The notes under the pieces were generated by a model, which was not told the DNA's origin, ran no database searches, and saw nothing but the letters and a program-made list of their open reading frames with translations. The translations under genes and the position numbers were made by a program. Below are positions 7,887 through 16,367 of a DNA stretch of 64,000 nt, piece by piece. Source of the DNA: Paraburkholderia panacisoli (lineage in GTDB: Bacteria; Pseudomonadota; Gammaproteobacteria; Burkholderiales; Burkholderiaceae); NCBI RefSeq assembly GCF_008369935.1, contig NZ_VTUZ01000046.1, forward strand, positions 1-64,000, in the 5' to 3' direction. The stretch's first letter is position 1. Each line of letters starts with the position of its first letter.

Positions 7887-8138
7887 GCGGCTTTTCCACC
7901 GGACCACGAACTCACTGCCCGGAACGGCTCAATAAGCGCAGCACGGCACGGCGCTTACCAAAATCCACCCAAGGAATGTTGAAGGCCGCCGAAGTAACAC
8001 CTAAAGTGCCATACCGTAGGGCGTTTTTGATCAGCGTACTGAGATGGGTCCCGTCCGAGGATCGAAAAAAATGACCTCGACATTTACGCTTGCTGCCGCT
8101 TCTGGCCCACGTACCTATCGCGCCACTCGGCAACCACG

Positions 8139-8187
8139 TTAGCCGAATTAGAGGACACGCTGAACGCGCTAGCAAAATTAACGGACA
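8139..8187 (-). repeat. two copies of the 20-mer IS-end repeat (right pair)
   Basis: GCTAGCAAAATTAACGGACA at 8168-8187 is the reverse complement of the 7867 copy with one mismatch. GTTAGCCGAATTAGAGGACA at 8139-8158 is a more diverged copy. Together with the left pair they bracket about 280 bp with no transposase, consistent with an internally deleted element. Confidence 0.5.
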
Positions 8188-8280
8188 TCCTGCTGCGCGC
8201 CCGTTGACGAAACGCAACGGAACGCAGAAACGCCATTCGCCCGTCGAGCCTTATCGGGCATGGCTTACAGCCATTCCTTC

Positions 8281-8322
8281 GCTAGCAAACTCAATGAACA
8301 CGGCTAGCAGAATTTACGAACA
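8281..8322 (-). repeat. tandem pair of the same 20-mer IS-end repeat
   Basis: GCTAGCAAACTCAATGAACA (8281-8300) and GCTAGCAGAATTTACGAACA (8303-8322) follow each other with a 2-bp gap. The second is where the IS110-type transposase is cut off, so an IS end seems to have inserted into that gene. A further copy is at 31106-31125, truncating a LysR gene. Confidence 0.55.
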
Positions 8323-8747
8323 TCGACAGCAGCCAGCGCCTGTTGCTGGACCGTAGGCAGCGGTTTTACGAACTTCTCTCGCTCAGGATTGCGGTCGATT
8401 ACCTCGCCGAGTTGAGCCAGAATACGTGCATCCATGCGATCCGTCTTCGCCAGTTTCCCCATGGCGCGCGCGAAATCCCGTGCCTGTCTGGGGTTGATGA
8501 CTGCCACCGCATAACCAACTGCCTGCAGCGCACAGGCCACCGTCGACTCGAGACCACCTGTGGCTTCCATCACGACAAGTGCGACTCGATGCGCGGCCAG
8601 TTGTGTCAGCAAGGCATCGAAGCCTTCGGTGTCGTTGCTCAAATTCAGCGACGGAATGTTCAGGCCTATGGCCACTTCCAGCGTGTCCCTTGCCACATCA
8701 ATACCAACCGTGATCGGAACAGAAGTTGGATCTGACAGGCTCGTCAC
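8304..8747 (-). pseudogene. IS110-family transposase, N-terminal half
   Basis: The DEDD RuvC-like domain of IS110 transposases is present: VGIDVARDTLEVAI (first Asp), VVMEATGG (Glu) and AKTDRMDARILAQLGE (last Asp pair). The GTG at 8747 is preferred because AAGGAGGAG lies just upstream. The match runs to TVQQQALAA and is then replaced by the 20-mer IS-end repeat, which supplies an early stop. The C-terminal serine domain, about 180 residues, is missing, so the gene cannot be functional. An intact member has about 330 residues. Confidence 0.8.
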
Positions 8748-8783
8748 TACTCCTCCTTGTACATGCGAATTGGATTCGGACAA

Positions 8784-9145
8784 CTATTCGGGCTTCAGAT
8801 GAGCGGCTCGGCTCGCGCGTCATCTGCTAAGAAACGGGCTTGCAGGCCCCAGGGGAGAGCAGGCTGCACGAGCTTCGCCAAACCAACATCGACAGCAAAA
8901 ATCAACGGCAGGCTGTGGATTTCTGGACGATGCGTCTGCGGCGCACCGGCAAGCTTACCGTGGACCATCTGACTGTCGCCACTACGTACCGTTGTGGCAC
9001 GAGGCCCACGTATGCACCGCCCTGGCGACGGTTATCGAAGGTCCTCCAGAACAGCCCGCGCGGGCTAATCACCGAGTGTTGCCTCGATCGGCACTTTCGT
9101 CCGTATCATGCAAAATAGTCACATCTAAAATGCAGGGGATGGCCC
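8784..9145. other. gap between IS110 remnant and LysR gene
   Basis: No convincing gene is seen. It should contain the IS110 end and the promoter of the LysR-dctA pair. Confidence 0.4.
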
Positions 9146-10078
9146 GTGGGCGTCAACTTCGACCTGAACGATTTGCAGGCGTTTCGAGCCGTCGCGGAGT
9201 TGGGTAGCTTCCGCAAAGCAGCGGAGGCGGTCAATATTTCGCAGCCAGCGCTGAGCCGGCGCATCGAGAAGCTCGAAGCGGCGCTCGGCGTGCGGCTCTT
9301 CGAGCGGACCACCCGCAGCGTGACGCTCACCACCATAGGTCGCGTGTTCGCCCCAAGCGCGGAACAACTTCTCGACGATCTCGATGTCGCGTTGCTCGGC
9401 ATCCGCGACGTCTCCAGCAGCCGCCTCGGTCATGTGACCATCGCATGTGTGCCGTCGGTCGCCTACTATTTCCTGCCGAGCGTCGTTGCCGCCTATCACA
9501 GCCGCTATCCGCGGATCCGGGTCAAGCTGCTGGACTCGAGCGCCAACGAAGTGCTCGGCTCGGTCATCAGCGGTGAAGCCGATTTCGGCGTCAGCTTCAT
9601 GGGCAGCCAGGAAACCGAGGTCGAGTTCAAGGTCCTGCTGCAGGAACGGTTCGTCGCCGCGTGTCGTCGCGATCATCCCCTTGCTCGGAAAAAGCAGGTG
9701 ACCTGGAGCGAGCTTTATGAACACGAATACGTTTCCGTCGACAAGACTTCCGGCAACCGCCTGCTGCTCGATCAGGCGTTGACCAACGTGGCGCCGGCAG
9801 TGCCGAGCGTCTGCGAGACTCGCCATGTCACCACCATGCTCGGCCTGATCGAAGCGGGACTTGGTGTGGCAGCGGTGCCTTCAATGGCAATGCCCATGCG
9901 CGACCATCCGATTCTGACCAGCGTGCCGCTCGTCGATCCGGTCGTGACGAGGCGAGTCGGTATTGTCAGACGCCGGGGACGCCCCCTCGCGCCGGCCGCA
10001 CAGCAGTTCTACCAGACGATCCTCGACACGAAGCGCAGCGGCATGGCCGACGCCGCGGGAAAGAAGGCGCGGAAATGA
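9146..10078 (+). CDS. LysR-family transcriptional regulator
   Basis: A 310-residue LysR-type regulator. The N-terminal winged helix-turn-helix (residues 5-65) includes AFRAVAELGSFRKAAEAVN and ISQPALSRRIEKLEAALGVR. The effector-binding domain follows (residues 90-300), with FGVSFMG, FVAACRRDHPLA and GLIEAGLGVAAVPSMAM. The GTG at 9146 follows AGGGGAT by 5 bases. The stop overlaps the start of the next gene (ATGA), so it is translationally coupled to the dicarboxylate symporter. It may sense the substrate of that symporter, and could also control the citrate-type genes further right. That link is inferred from proximity. Confidence 0.9.
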   Translation: MGVNFDLNDLQAFRAVAELGSFRKAAEAVNISQPALSRRIEKLEAALGVRLFERTTRSVTLTTIGRVFAPSAEQLLDDLDVALLGIRDVSSSRLGHVTIACVPSVAYYFLPSVVAAYHSRYPRIRVKLLDSSANEVLGSVISGEADFGVSFMGSQETEVEFKVLLQERFVAACRRDHPLARKKQVTWSELYEHEYVSVDKTSGNRLLLDQALTNVAPAVPSVCETRHVTTMLGLIEAGLGVAAVPSMAMPMRDHPILTSVPLVDPVVTRRVGIVRRRGRPLAPAAQQFYQTILDTKRSGMADAAGKKARK

Positions 10079-11376
10079 CACTGCCGAGGCCCTTCAGGCT
10101 GCTTTACGTCCAGGTTCTGCTTGGAATGGGGCTCGGCATGACCGTGGGCCACTTCTGGCCACAGGTCGGCGCATCGCTCAAACCACTCAGCGATGCGTTC
10201 GTCGCGCTGGTACGCATGATGATCGCGCCTATCGTCTTCTGCACGATCGTCACCGGCATCACGTCGCTTGCGAGCGGCTCGAAGATCGGCCGGACCATCC
10301 TGAAGGCGCTGGCGTTGTTCTACTTTCTCACCATCGTTGCACTCGTCCTGGGGCTCGCGACCGCGCTCGCGCTGCATCCGGGCGCGGGACTGCATATCGA
10401 CGCACATCATCTGGACACCGCCATCCTCGCGCAGTATTCGACTCGCACGCAGACGCACGGACTCGTCGAATTCGCGCTGCATGTGATTCCGGAGACGCTC
10501 GTCGGCGCCTTCGAGAAAGGCGAGGTTCTGCCGGTCCTGCTGCTTGCCCTTCTGTTCGGCTTCGCAATGAACGCCAGTGGAAGCGCCGGACGGCGAGCGC
10601 AGGAATTCATCGATAGCTTCGCACACGTGCTGTTCCGCATCCTCGCGCTGATCATGCGGCTTGCCCCCGTCGGGGCATTCGGCGCGATGGCGTTCACGGT
10701 GGGCCGTTTCGGCATCCGTTCGATTGGCTCGCTCGGCATGCTGATGTTGTCGTTCTATGCGGCGTGCCTGCTGTTCGTCATCTGCGTGCTCGGTCCGATC
10801 GCACGCCTGCATCGCTTCTCCCTCTGGCGTTTGCTGCGCTACATTCGCGAGGAACTCGTCATCGTGCTCGCGACGTCGTCGACCGAACCGGTGCTGCCGC
10901 GCCTCATCGTCAAGCTCGAAGCGCTTGGCTGCGACAAGGGCATCGTGGGTCTCGTGCTGCCCGCCGGCTATTCCTTCAATCTCGACGGCACGGCGATCTA
11001 CCTGACGCTCGCCTCGATGTTCATCGCGCAAGCGTGCGATGTACACCTCTCGGGCAGCCAGATCGCGACGATGCTCGTGGTCATGCTGATCACGTCGAAG
11101 GGCGCGGCGGGCGTGTCGGGCAGCGGACTGGTTGCGCTCGTCGCGACGCTCGCCGTCATTCCCGATCTGCCGGTTGCAGGCGTCGCGCTACTGGTCGGCA
11201 TCGATCGCTTCATGTCCGAGGCGCGTGCCCTGACGAGCGTGATCAGCAATGCCTGCGCGGTGATCTTCATATCGATGTGGGAGCGCGCCTGTGACCGCGC
11301 GCGTCTGAAAGAAGCATTGAGCCTGGCGCATGAGCCCGAAGAAGCTTTCGATCAGCCCGCCGACCTGACGGGCTGA
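10075..11376 (+). CDS. dctA: C4-dicarboxylate:cation symporter, DctA family
   Basis: An inner-membrane symporter of the dicarboxylate/amino acid:cation family, 433 residues, which normally imports succinate, fumarate and malate with protons or sodium. Diagnostic motifs are KPLSDAFVALVRMMIAPIVF near residue 40, the helical hairpin serine motif TSSTEPVLP near 265, GYSFNLDGTAIYLTLASMF near 298, TSKGAAGVSGSG near 340 and GIDRFMSEARALTSVISN near 380, all as in DctA. About eight membrane segments and two re-entrant loops are expected. The gene overlaps the upstream LysR stop by four bases. The substrate is inferred from family resemblance; a glutamate/aspartate specificity cannot be excluded. Confidence 0.88.
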   Translation: MTLPRPFRLLYVQVLLGMGLGMTVGHFWPQVGASLKPLSDAFVALVRMMIAPIVFCTIVTGITSLASGSKIGRTILKALALFYFLTIVALVLGLATALALHPGAGLHIDAHHLDTAILAQYSTRTQTHGLVEFALHVIPETLVGAFEKGEVLPVLLLALLFGFAMNASGSAGRRAQEFIDSFAHVLFRILALIMRLAPVGAFGAMAFTVGRFGIRSIGSLGMLMLSFYAACLLFVICVLGPIARLHRFSLWRLLRYIREELVIVLATSSTEPVLPRLIVKLEALGCDKGIVGLVLPAGYSFNLDGTAIYLTLASMFIAQACDVHLSGSQIATMLVVMLITSKGAAGVSGSGLVALVATLAVIPDLPVAGVALLVGIDRFMSEARALTSVISNACAVIFISMWERACDRARLKEALSLAHEPEEAFDQPADLTG

Positions 11377-11391
11377 ATCGTTGCCGTCGTC

Positions 11392-12174
11392 TCAATGAGT
11401 GGCGACGGAATCGAGCCCGGTCGATGTCACCTCCGGCTGCACGGCGGGCGACGCGAGATAGTCGAGCAGCGCTTTCGCCTCCTTCGGATGTTGCGCGCCG
11501 ACCGGGATGCCGGCCGCAAAGCGGGTGACGGACTGCATCGACTCCGGAATCTTGCCGACGTACGCCGCGCCCTTCACCGGGAGCAACTCGCTCACCTGCT
11601 GAAATCCCACTTCGTAGTCGCCGGTTGCAACCACCGACCCCACCGGGATCCTCGGGATCATCTTCGCCTTGGTCTTCACCTGTTCCTCGATGCCGAGCCG
11701 CTTGAACAACTCGCGCTCGATATAGACGCCGCTCGCGCTATCCGAGTAAGCGATCGACCGGGCATGCAGCAGGGTTTCCTTGAGCGCCGCCTCAGACCCG
11801 ATGTCGGGCTTCGGCGCGCCATCACGCACGACCATGCCGATGCGCGAATCCGCGAGCTCGACGCGCGAATCGGGGATCACCTTGCCCTGCTTGATGAGGT
11901 CGTCGAGTGCATAGCCGACCATGATCACCACGTCGGCAGGCTCGCCGCGCTGAAGCCGGTTCGGAATGGCCTCCGGTGACTTGCCCATCGACGGTCCGAG
12001 CGCGGTATCGAGCGTGTTGCCCGTGGACGCCGCGAACTTCGGGCCGAGCAGCTTGTAGGCGGCGGTGAAGCCGCCCGAGCTCATCACGTGCAGATCGGCG
12101 GCCTGCACATTCGCCGCAGCGGCGGCGCTGCCGAGGAGCGCCGCGGTGCAGAGTTTCAGAAGGATGGATTTCAT
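11392..12174 (-). CDS. periplasmic substrate-binding protein, ModA-like
   Basis: A 260-residue exported binding protein of the type II periplasmic fold (bacterial extracellular solute-binding family 11). Residues 1-25 form a signal peptide with a Leu/Ala core and an AQAAD-like cleavage region. The mature protein has LHVMSSGGFTAAYKLLGPKF, typical of ModA-like proteins, and later PADVVIMVGYALDDLI and SGVYIERELFKRLG. There is no permease or ATPase gene nearby, so it is an orphan. It sits convergent to dctA and 45 bases from the stop of the next minus-strand gene, the MHS transporter, whose message it may share. The ligand is unknown; molybdate is only the family default. Confidence 0.75.
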   Translation of the reverse strand: MKSILLKLCTAALLGSAAAAANVQAADLHVMSSGGFTAAYKLLGPKFAASTGNTLDTALGPSMGKSPEAIPNRLQRGEPADVVIMVGYALDDLIKQGKVIPDSRVELADSRIGMVVRDGAPKPDIGSEAALKETLLHARSIAYSDSASGVYIERELFKRLGIEEQVKTKAKMIPRIPVGSVVATGDYEVGFQQVSELLPVKGAAYVGKIPESMQSVTRFAAGIPVGAQHPKEAKALLDYLASPAVQPEVTSTGLDSVATH

Positions 12175-12219
12175 GGCTGAAAGAACGTCAGGCTGAAGTT
12201 CGGGGAGCGAAGCGATGCT

Positions 12220-13518
12220 TCAGGAAGCCGCATGCAGCGGAACGCGACGGCGCCGATACAGTGCGAGTGTGGCACCGAGCCCGCACACCGCGGCGAAGCT
12301 CATCCAGTAGCCCGGCGCGGCTTTATCGCCCGTCATGTGAATGAGCGCGGTCGAGATAACGGGTGTGAAACCGCCAAAGACCGCCGTCGCGAGGCTGTAG
12401 GCCAGCGAGAATCCCGCGACACGCACTTCGACGGGCATCACTTCGGTGAGTGCGACGACCATCGCGCCGTTGTACATCCCGTACATGAACGAGAGCCAGA
12501 GCAGCACAAGCAGCATGTTGACGAAGCTCGGCGCATGAGCCAGCAGCGATAGCGCGGGGTAGGCGGTCGCAATCGCCAGGATCGTCATTCCGAGAAGGAG
12601 CGGACGGCGTCCGATCCGGTCCGATAATGCGCCACCAATGGGCAGCCAGATGAAATTGGAGATCCCCACGCACAGCGTGACGAGCAGGCTATCGGCGGTG
12701 CTCAGATGCAGGACCGTCTTGCCAAAGGTCGGCGCATACACCGTGATCAGATAGAAGCTCGTGGTGGTCATTGCGACCAGCAGCACGCCCGCGATCACGA
12801 CATTCCAGTTCTGTACGAGTGTCGTAAAGACTTCTTTCATGCTCGGGCGATGCTGGCGCTGTTTGAATTCCTGCGTTTCCTCGAGATTGCGCCGCAAGAT
12901 GAAGATGAAAGGCACGATCATGCAGCCGACGAAGAACGGTACGCGCCATCCCCACGCAGCGATCGCCGCCGTGTCGAGCCACTGATTGAGCGCGAAGCCG
13001 AGCGCGGCAGCGATGACGATCGCCACCTGCTGGCTCGCCGACTGCCAGCTCGTGAAGAAACCCTTGCGGCCCGGCGTCGCCATCTCGGCGAGATAAACCG
13101 ATACGCCGCCCAGTTCCGCACCCGCGGAGAAGCCCTGCAGCAGACGGCCAATGAGCACCAGGCCCGGGGCGAATAGTCCGATCGTCGCATAGCCGGGCAC
13201 GAACGCGATCAGGATGGTGCCGCTCGCCATGATCGACAGCGTGACAATCAGGCCCTTACGGCGACCGACATCGTCGATATACGCGCCGAGGATGATCGCG
13301 CCGAGCGGCCGCATCAGGAAGCCCGCGCCGAACACTGCGAACGTCATCATCAGTGAAGCGAACTCGCTCCCCGCCGGGAAAAAGACCGCGGCAATCTGCG
13401 TAGCATAGAAGCCGAACAGGAAGAAGTCGAACTGCTCCAGGAAGTTGCCTGCCGTCACGCGTAGTACGGCGGATGCCTTCGATTGCCCGGGGGCCAGCGG
13501 GGGTGAGGAGGGATGCAT
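12220..13518 (-). CDS. MHS-family MFS transporter, citrate/tricarballylate type
   Basis: A 432-residue inner-membrane proton symporter of the metabolite:H+ symporter branch of the major facilitator superfamily. It has about 12 membrane segments, an N-terminal NFLEQFDFFLFGFYA, the loop motif AYIDDVGRRKGL between helices 2 and 3, GRLLQGFSAGAELGG in helix 4, and the repeat motif ALSDRIGRRPLLLG near residue 300. The FLEQFDFF and SAGAELGG versions resemble citrate and tricarballylate transporters (CitA, TcuC). The neighbouring ATP-citrate-lyase-like genes fit citrate uptake. A 46-bp box upstream (13599-13645) is shared with the lyase operon. The exact tricarboxylate is inferred. Confidence 0.85.
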   Translation of the reverse strand: MHPSSPPLAPGQSKASAVLRVTAGNFLEQFDFFLFGFYATQIAAVFFPAGSEFASLMMTFAVFGAGFLMRPLGAIILGAYIDDVGRRKGLIVTLSIMASGTILIAFVPGYATIGLFAPGLVLIGRLLQGFSAGAELGGVSVYLAEMATPGRKGFFTSWQSASQQVAIVIAAALGFALNQWLDTAAIAAWGWRVPFFVGCMIVPFIFILRRNLEETQEFKQRQHRPSMKEVFTTLVQNWNVVIAGVLLVAMTTTSFYLITVYAPTFGKTVLHLSTADSLLVTLCVGISNFIWLPIGGALSDRIGRRPLLLGMTILAIATAYPALSLLAHAPSFVNMLLVLLWLSFMYGMYNGAMVVALTEVMPVEVRVAGFSLAYSLATAVFGGFTPVISTALIHMTGDKAAPGYWMSFAAVCGLGATLALYRRRRVPLHAAS

Positions 13519-13598
13519 CGAGGTGTCTCCAGAAATTTTGAACTTGCGGTGTTCGGGCGATTTGTTGTTTGTCGAATATTCGCCCGAGCCACACGAAA

Positions 13599-13645
13599 CG
13601 ATAAGTGCTATTTTCGAAACGATTGATGTCCGCTGGTTATCAGTG
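13599..13645 (-). promoter_or_regulatory. conserved upstream box shared with the lyase operon
   Basis: This segment, 80 bases upstream of the MHS transporter start, matches 17968-18014 upstream of the lyase operon. Shared blocks on the plus strand are CGATAAGTGC, TTTTCGAA, TGATGT and GTTATCA-G/A-TG, in the same order with nearly the same spacing. The two downstream genes are unrelated, so the match suggests a common regulator binding site and promoter. Confidence 0.6.
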
Positions 13646-13657
13646 TCGGCGAAGCGC

Positions 13658-16357
13658 TCAAGCTACGAAGCGGCACTGGGACGCGGGCGTTCGGGTGTCC
13701 ATGTTGCGCCCCCGGTTCAGGTGATCGTCGATTTCCGCCGCGCATCCGAGCATGCGGGGATAAAGGAAGATCGTGAATGCGGCGGTTTCCAGAGCGGTCT
13801 CAGTCAATTCACCACGTTGCAGCGGCTGCCACAGCATCTTCAGCAGCAGCGCCGCGATCACGGCATCGACGTTTACGCAGTACACGTTGCGGGAGACGCC
13901 GGCATCAAACAACGCCTGCACCAGTTCGCGATAGAAAGCATGGAACACGTTATATTCCCCACGCTTCTCGCACAGTTCCGCGATGAACACTTCGCGCGGG
14001 TCGTGGTTGACCGGCCTGTCCTTGAAGACCGGATGGTTCACGCCCGGCAGCTTCGCGATATCGAGGCTGCCGGCATGCTTCTGTCGGGCCTTGTACTGCG
14101 CATAGCGCTCGACCGAGCGCTCGGCCAGCGAGCGCAGGTCCACGCCGTGCGCGGGGTCGGACGGATCGGCAAGCCCGCTGTCCCTGAACGCTTCGATCAG
14201 GAACGCGATGCCTTCATAGCCATTGCCGCCATGCGTATAACCTGTATGGGTGAGAAAGCCGACCAGCGCCTTGTTGAGTTGCACGCGCTCGGGGCTTTCC
14301 GGGCCGTCAGCGGATACTGCGCCCTTTGCTCCCTGCGCCGAGATGGCTCCCGGACCGTTGGTGAGCAGCAGACCGACGAGCGTCTTGAAGGCGAACAGAT
14401 CGTTGGGCTCCGGCGCGAGGTTGAGCAACGCGGCAAAACAGATTTCGGTCAGGCTGCGTTCGTTCAGCAGCGCTTGCGTGGTAAAGCCGCAAAAGCCGTC
14501 GGGACGGTGTCGCGAGGCGTCCGCCGATGCACCGATCAGCGTCCCGAACAACATGGTCCACCAGGGCAGGCTCTCGGCCGTGACGCGCGAGATGCGCTTG
14601 CGCATCAGCGGTCCCCACGCGAGCGTCACGCAGATCGCGGCCAGAACAGCGTCTGCCGTCGGGTGAGCGGGCTGAGACGTGAGCCAGCGCACGAGGACCG
14701 ATCTGACTCCACGCTCGGCGAGTCCCGAAAGCATCGCTTCGGCGCGCAAATCGCGCGTGTCGGCAAAGAGCGGCTCGTAGCCGCTGACGGCGATCCGGGC
14801 GATGTCAAAGTTCTCGTCGAGCGCACTCGTAAGGCCGGCTGCCGAGAAGCGTTCGATCATGCATTTCGCGGCATCCCGCGCCGCGCGCTGGCGATTCGGC
14901 CCGATGATCGAGGTCGCGGCGGCCAGGATGGCGTTGGGTGCATTGCCGGCCTCGCGTGCGGCTTGCGCTGCCGCGAGTTCCGGCATTCCGTGCAGATTGA
15001 CGGACGCAGCGATCGCGACATCGATGAGCTTCTCGTCGTTTTCTCCGCCGAACTCGTGAAGCAGGGCAAGGCTGACGTTCGCTTCGAGCGAATGCGTCGC
15101 CGCGTCGAGCATCGAGGCGCCATACAGGCTGCTCACTTGCGTTTTCGCATCCATCTGCGATGCTCCCGACGCATCCTTCAACGCCTGACGTGGCGCAATC
15201 GCACCGACTTGTCGATTGACCTGCAAGACTTGCTCGTCGTAGGGCGCGACTGCTCCCACTACGGGGATCGCAAGGTCGGACGGAAGCTGAATTCCCTGGT
15301 CGGAGCCGAACCACGGCTTGAGCGCAAGGCTGCCTTCGGGCTCGAAGTCAGGCATCGTCGCGTTGGCGCGCATGACGGCGGCCAGCGCCGCCGGGATATG
15401 CGCGATGTTCGTGACGACCGCGCCCTTGGCGGAGCAGCACGGATCGTCTGGCGTAAAGAGGCGGTCTACGCCGAACATTTCCATGAACCAGCGCTCCTTG
15501 GCTTGCGCGTCGTCGGAGCCGCCGGCCATCGCGCCCGCATGGCCGACCGCACGCGTGAGGCGGCTCTTCCACCGGCCCACCACACAGGCGACCACCGGTT
15601 TCGTGAAGGCCGCATCGGCCTCGTAGTAGCCACCCGGTTCGCAATAGAGCACAGCGGCCTTGCTTCGAGCATCGTTGGCGAGTGCGAACGCAAATTCCGG
15701 CGCGGCATAGTGGATGTAGACGTCCTTGCCGCTCGAGATGACGGTCGATGTGCCCCAGCCGCTCATGCGCAGGTACTGCGCGATCGTCGTACTAAAGCCG
15801 CCGGAGTTCGAGAAGATGGCGATCGATCCCTTGCGCAATGAGTCGTCCGGACTATCGCCGCCGAGTGCTCCGCCGATTCTTACGCGATTCCACGAGTCAG
15901 CGACGCCGAGCCCGTTCGCACCGAAGATGTCGATGCCCGCTTGCTGACCCATCGCGCGAATTTCGCGGGCGTCGTGTACGGCGATCTTTTCGGTGATGAT
16001 GAAAATCTTCTTCAGATCGGGATTGACGCGGATCAGTTCGGCGACGCCGTCGCGGGCCGCCGATGGCGGTAGATAGACCACGCCGCAGTTGAACCGATGC
16101 CCCGCTTCCAGACCCTCGCGGACGTTGTTGTAGACCGGGATATCTCCGATCGATGTGGTGAGCACTTGTCCGCCTTTGCCCGGCGCCGTGCCGAAGACAA
16201 TATTCCCGCCTGAGAACGCATGACTGACGGGCGTCACGTCCGAGGACTCACCGCCCAGGATATTGAGCACGCACACGCGATCGTCACGCGTGGCGATCTG
16301 CGCCAGCGAGTTGACGCCGACGAAATACTTGAACTGGCTGCTGTTTTGCTTGTACAC
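13658..16357 (-). CDS. ATP-citrate-lyase-like subunit with CoA-ligase and citrate-synthase-like domains
   Basis: An 899-residue protein that, with the next gene, would split citrate to oxaloacetate and acetyl-CoA using ATP and CoA. Residues about 1-330 resemble succinyl-CoA synthetase alpha: NILGGESSDVTPVSHAF, and the phosphohistidine loop RAVGHAGAMAGG with His near 273. The C-terminal 250 residues match the citrate-synthase part of ATP-citrate lyase: His in TGYTHGGNGYEG near 708, His in LPGVNHPVFKDR near 774, Asp in CVNVDAVIAALLL near 830, and the end PRMLGCAAEIDDHLNRGR. The family's AclB has about 600 residues; about 280 extra lie in the middle. The GTG at 16357 follows GAGGAGAGCAAC. Confidence 0.8.
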   Translation of the reverse strand: MYKQNSSQFKYFVGVNSLAQIATRDDRVCVLNILGGESSDVTPVSHAFSGGNIVFGTAPGKGGQVLTTSIGDIPVYNNVREGLEAGHRFNCGVVYLPPSAARDGVAELIRVNPDLKKIFIITEKIAVHDAREIRAMGQQAGIDIFGANGLGVADSWNRVRIGGALGGDSPDDSLRKGSIAIFSNSGGFSTTIAQYLRMSGWGTSTVISSGKDVYIHYAAPEFAFALANDARSKAAVLYCEPGGYYEADAAFTKPVVACVVGRWKSRLTRAVGHAGAMAGGSDDAQAKERWFMEMFGVDRLFTPDDPCCSAKGAVVTNIAHIPAALAAVMRANATMPDFEPEGSLALKPWFGSDQGIQLPSDLAIPVVGAVAPYDEQVLQVNRQVGAIAPRQALKDASGASQMDAKTQVSSLYGASMLDAATHSLEANVSLALLHEFGGENDEKLIDVAIAASVNLHGMPELAAAQAAREAGNAPNAILAAATSIIGPNRQRAARDAAKCMIERFSAAGLTSALDENFDIARIAVSGYEPLFADTRDLRAEAMLSGLAERGVRSVLVRWLTSQPAHPTADAVLAAICVTLAWGPLMRKRISRVTAESLPWWTMLFGTLIGASADASRHRPDGFCGFTTQALLNERSLTEICFAALLNLAPEPNDLFAFKTLVGLLLTNGPGAISAQGAKGAVSADGPESPERVQLNKALVGFLTHTGYTHGGNGYEGIAFLIEAFRDSGLADPSDPAHGVDLRSLAERSVERYAQYKARQKHAGSLDIAKLPGVNHPVFKDRPVNHDPREVFIAELCEKRGEYNVFHAFYRELVQALFDAGVSRNVYCVNVDAVIAALLLKMLWQPLQRGELTETALETAAFTIFLYPRMLGCAAEIDDHLNRGRNMDTRTPASQCRFVA

Positions 16358-16367
16358 GTTGCTCTCC

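Noticed and set aside
7828..8322. possible CRISPR array from repeated 20-mers
   Set aside because: The copies are in both orientations, unevenly spaced and lie at truncated transposase genes; this fits IS ends.
10009..11046. 345-residue minus-strand open frame
   Set aside because: Antisense of dctA; Arg/Glu/Gln/His-rich composition typical of a shadow frame.
13445..15841. 798-residue plus-strand open frame
   Set aside because: It is the antisense of the ATP-citrate-lyase-like gene; its residues are Arg/His-rich with no domain, as expected for a shadow frame in GC-rich DNA.
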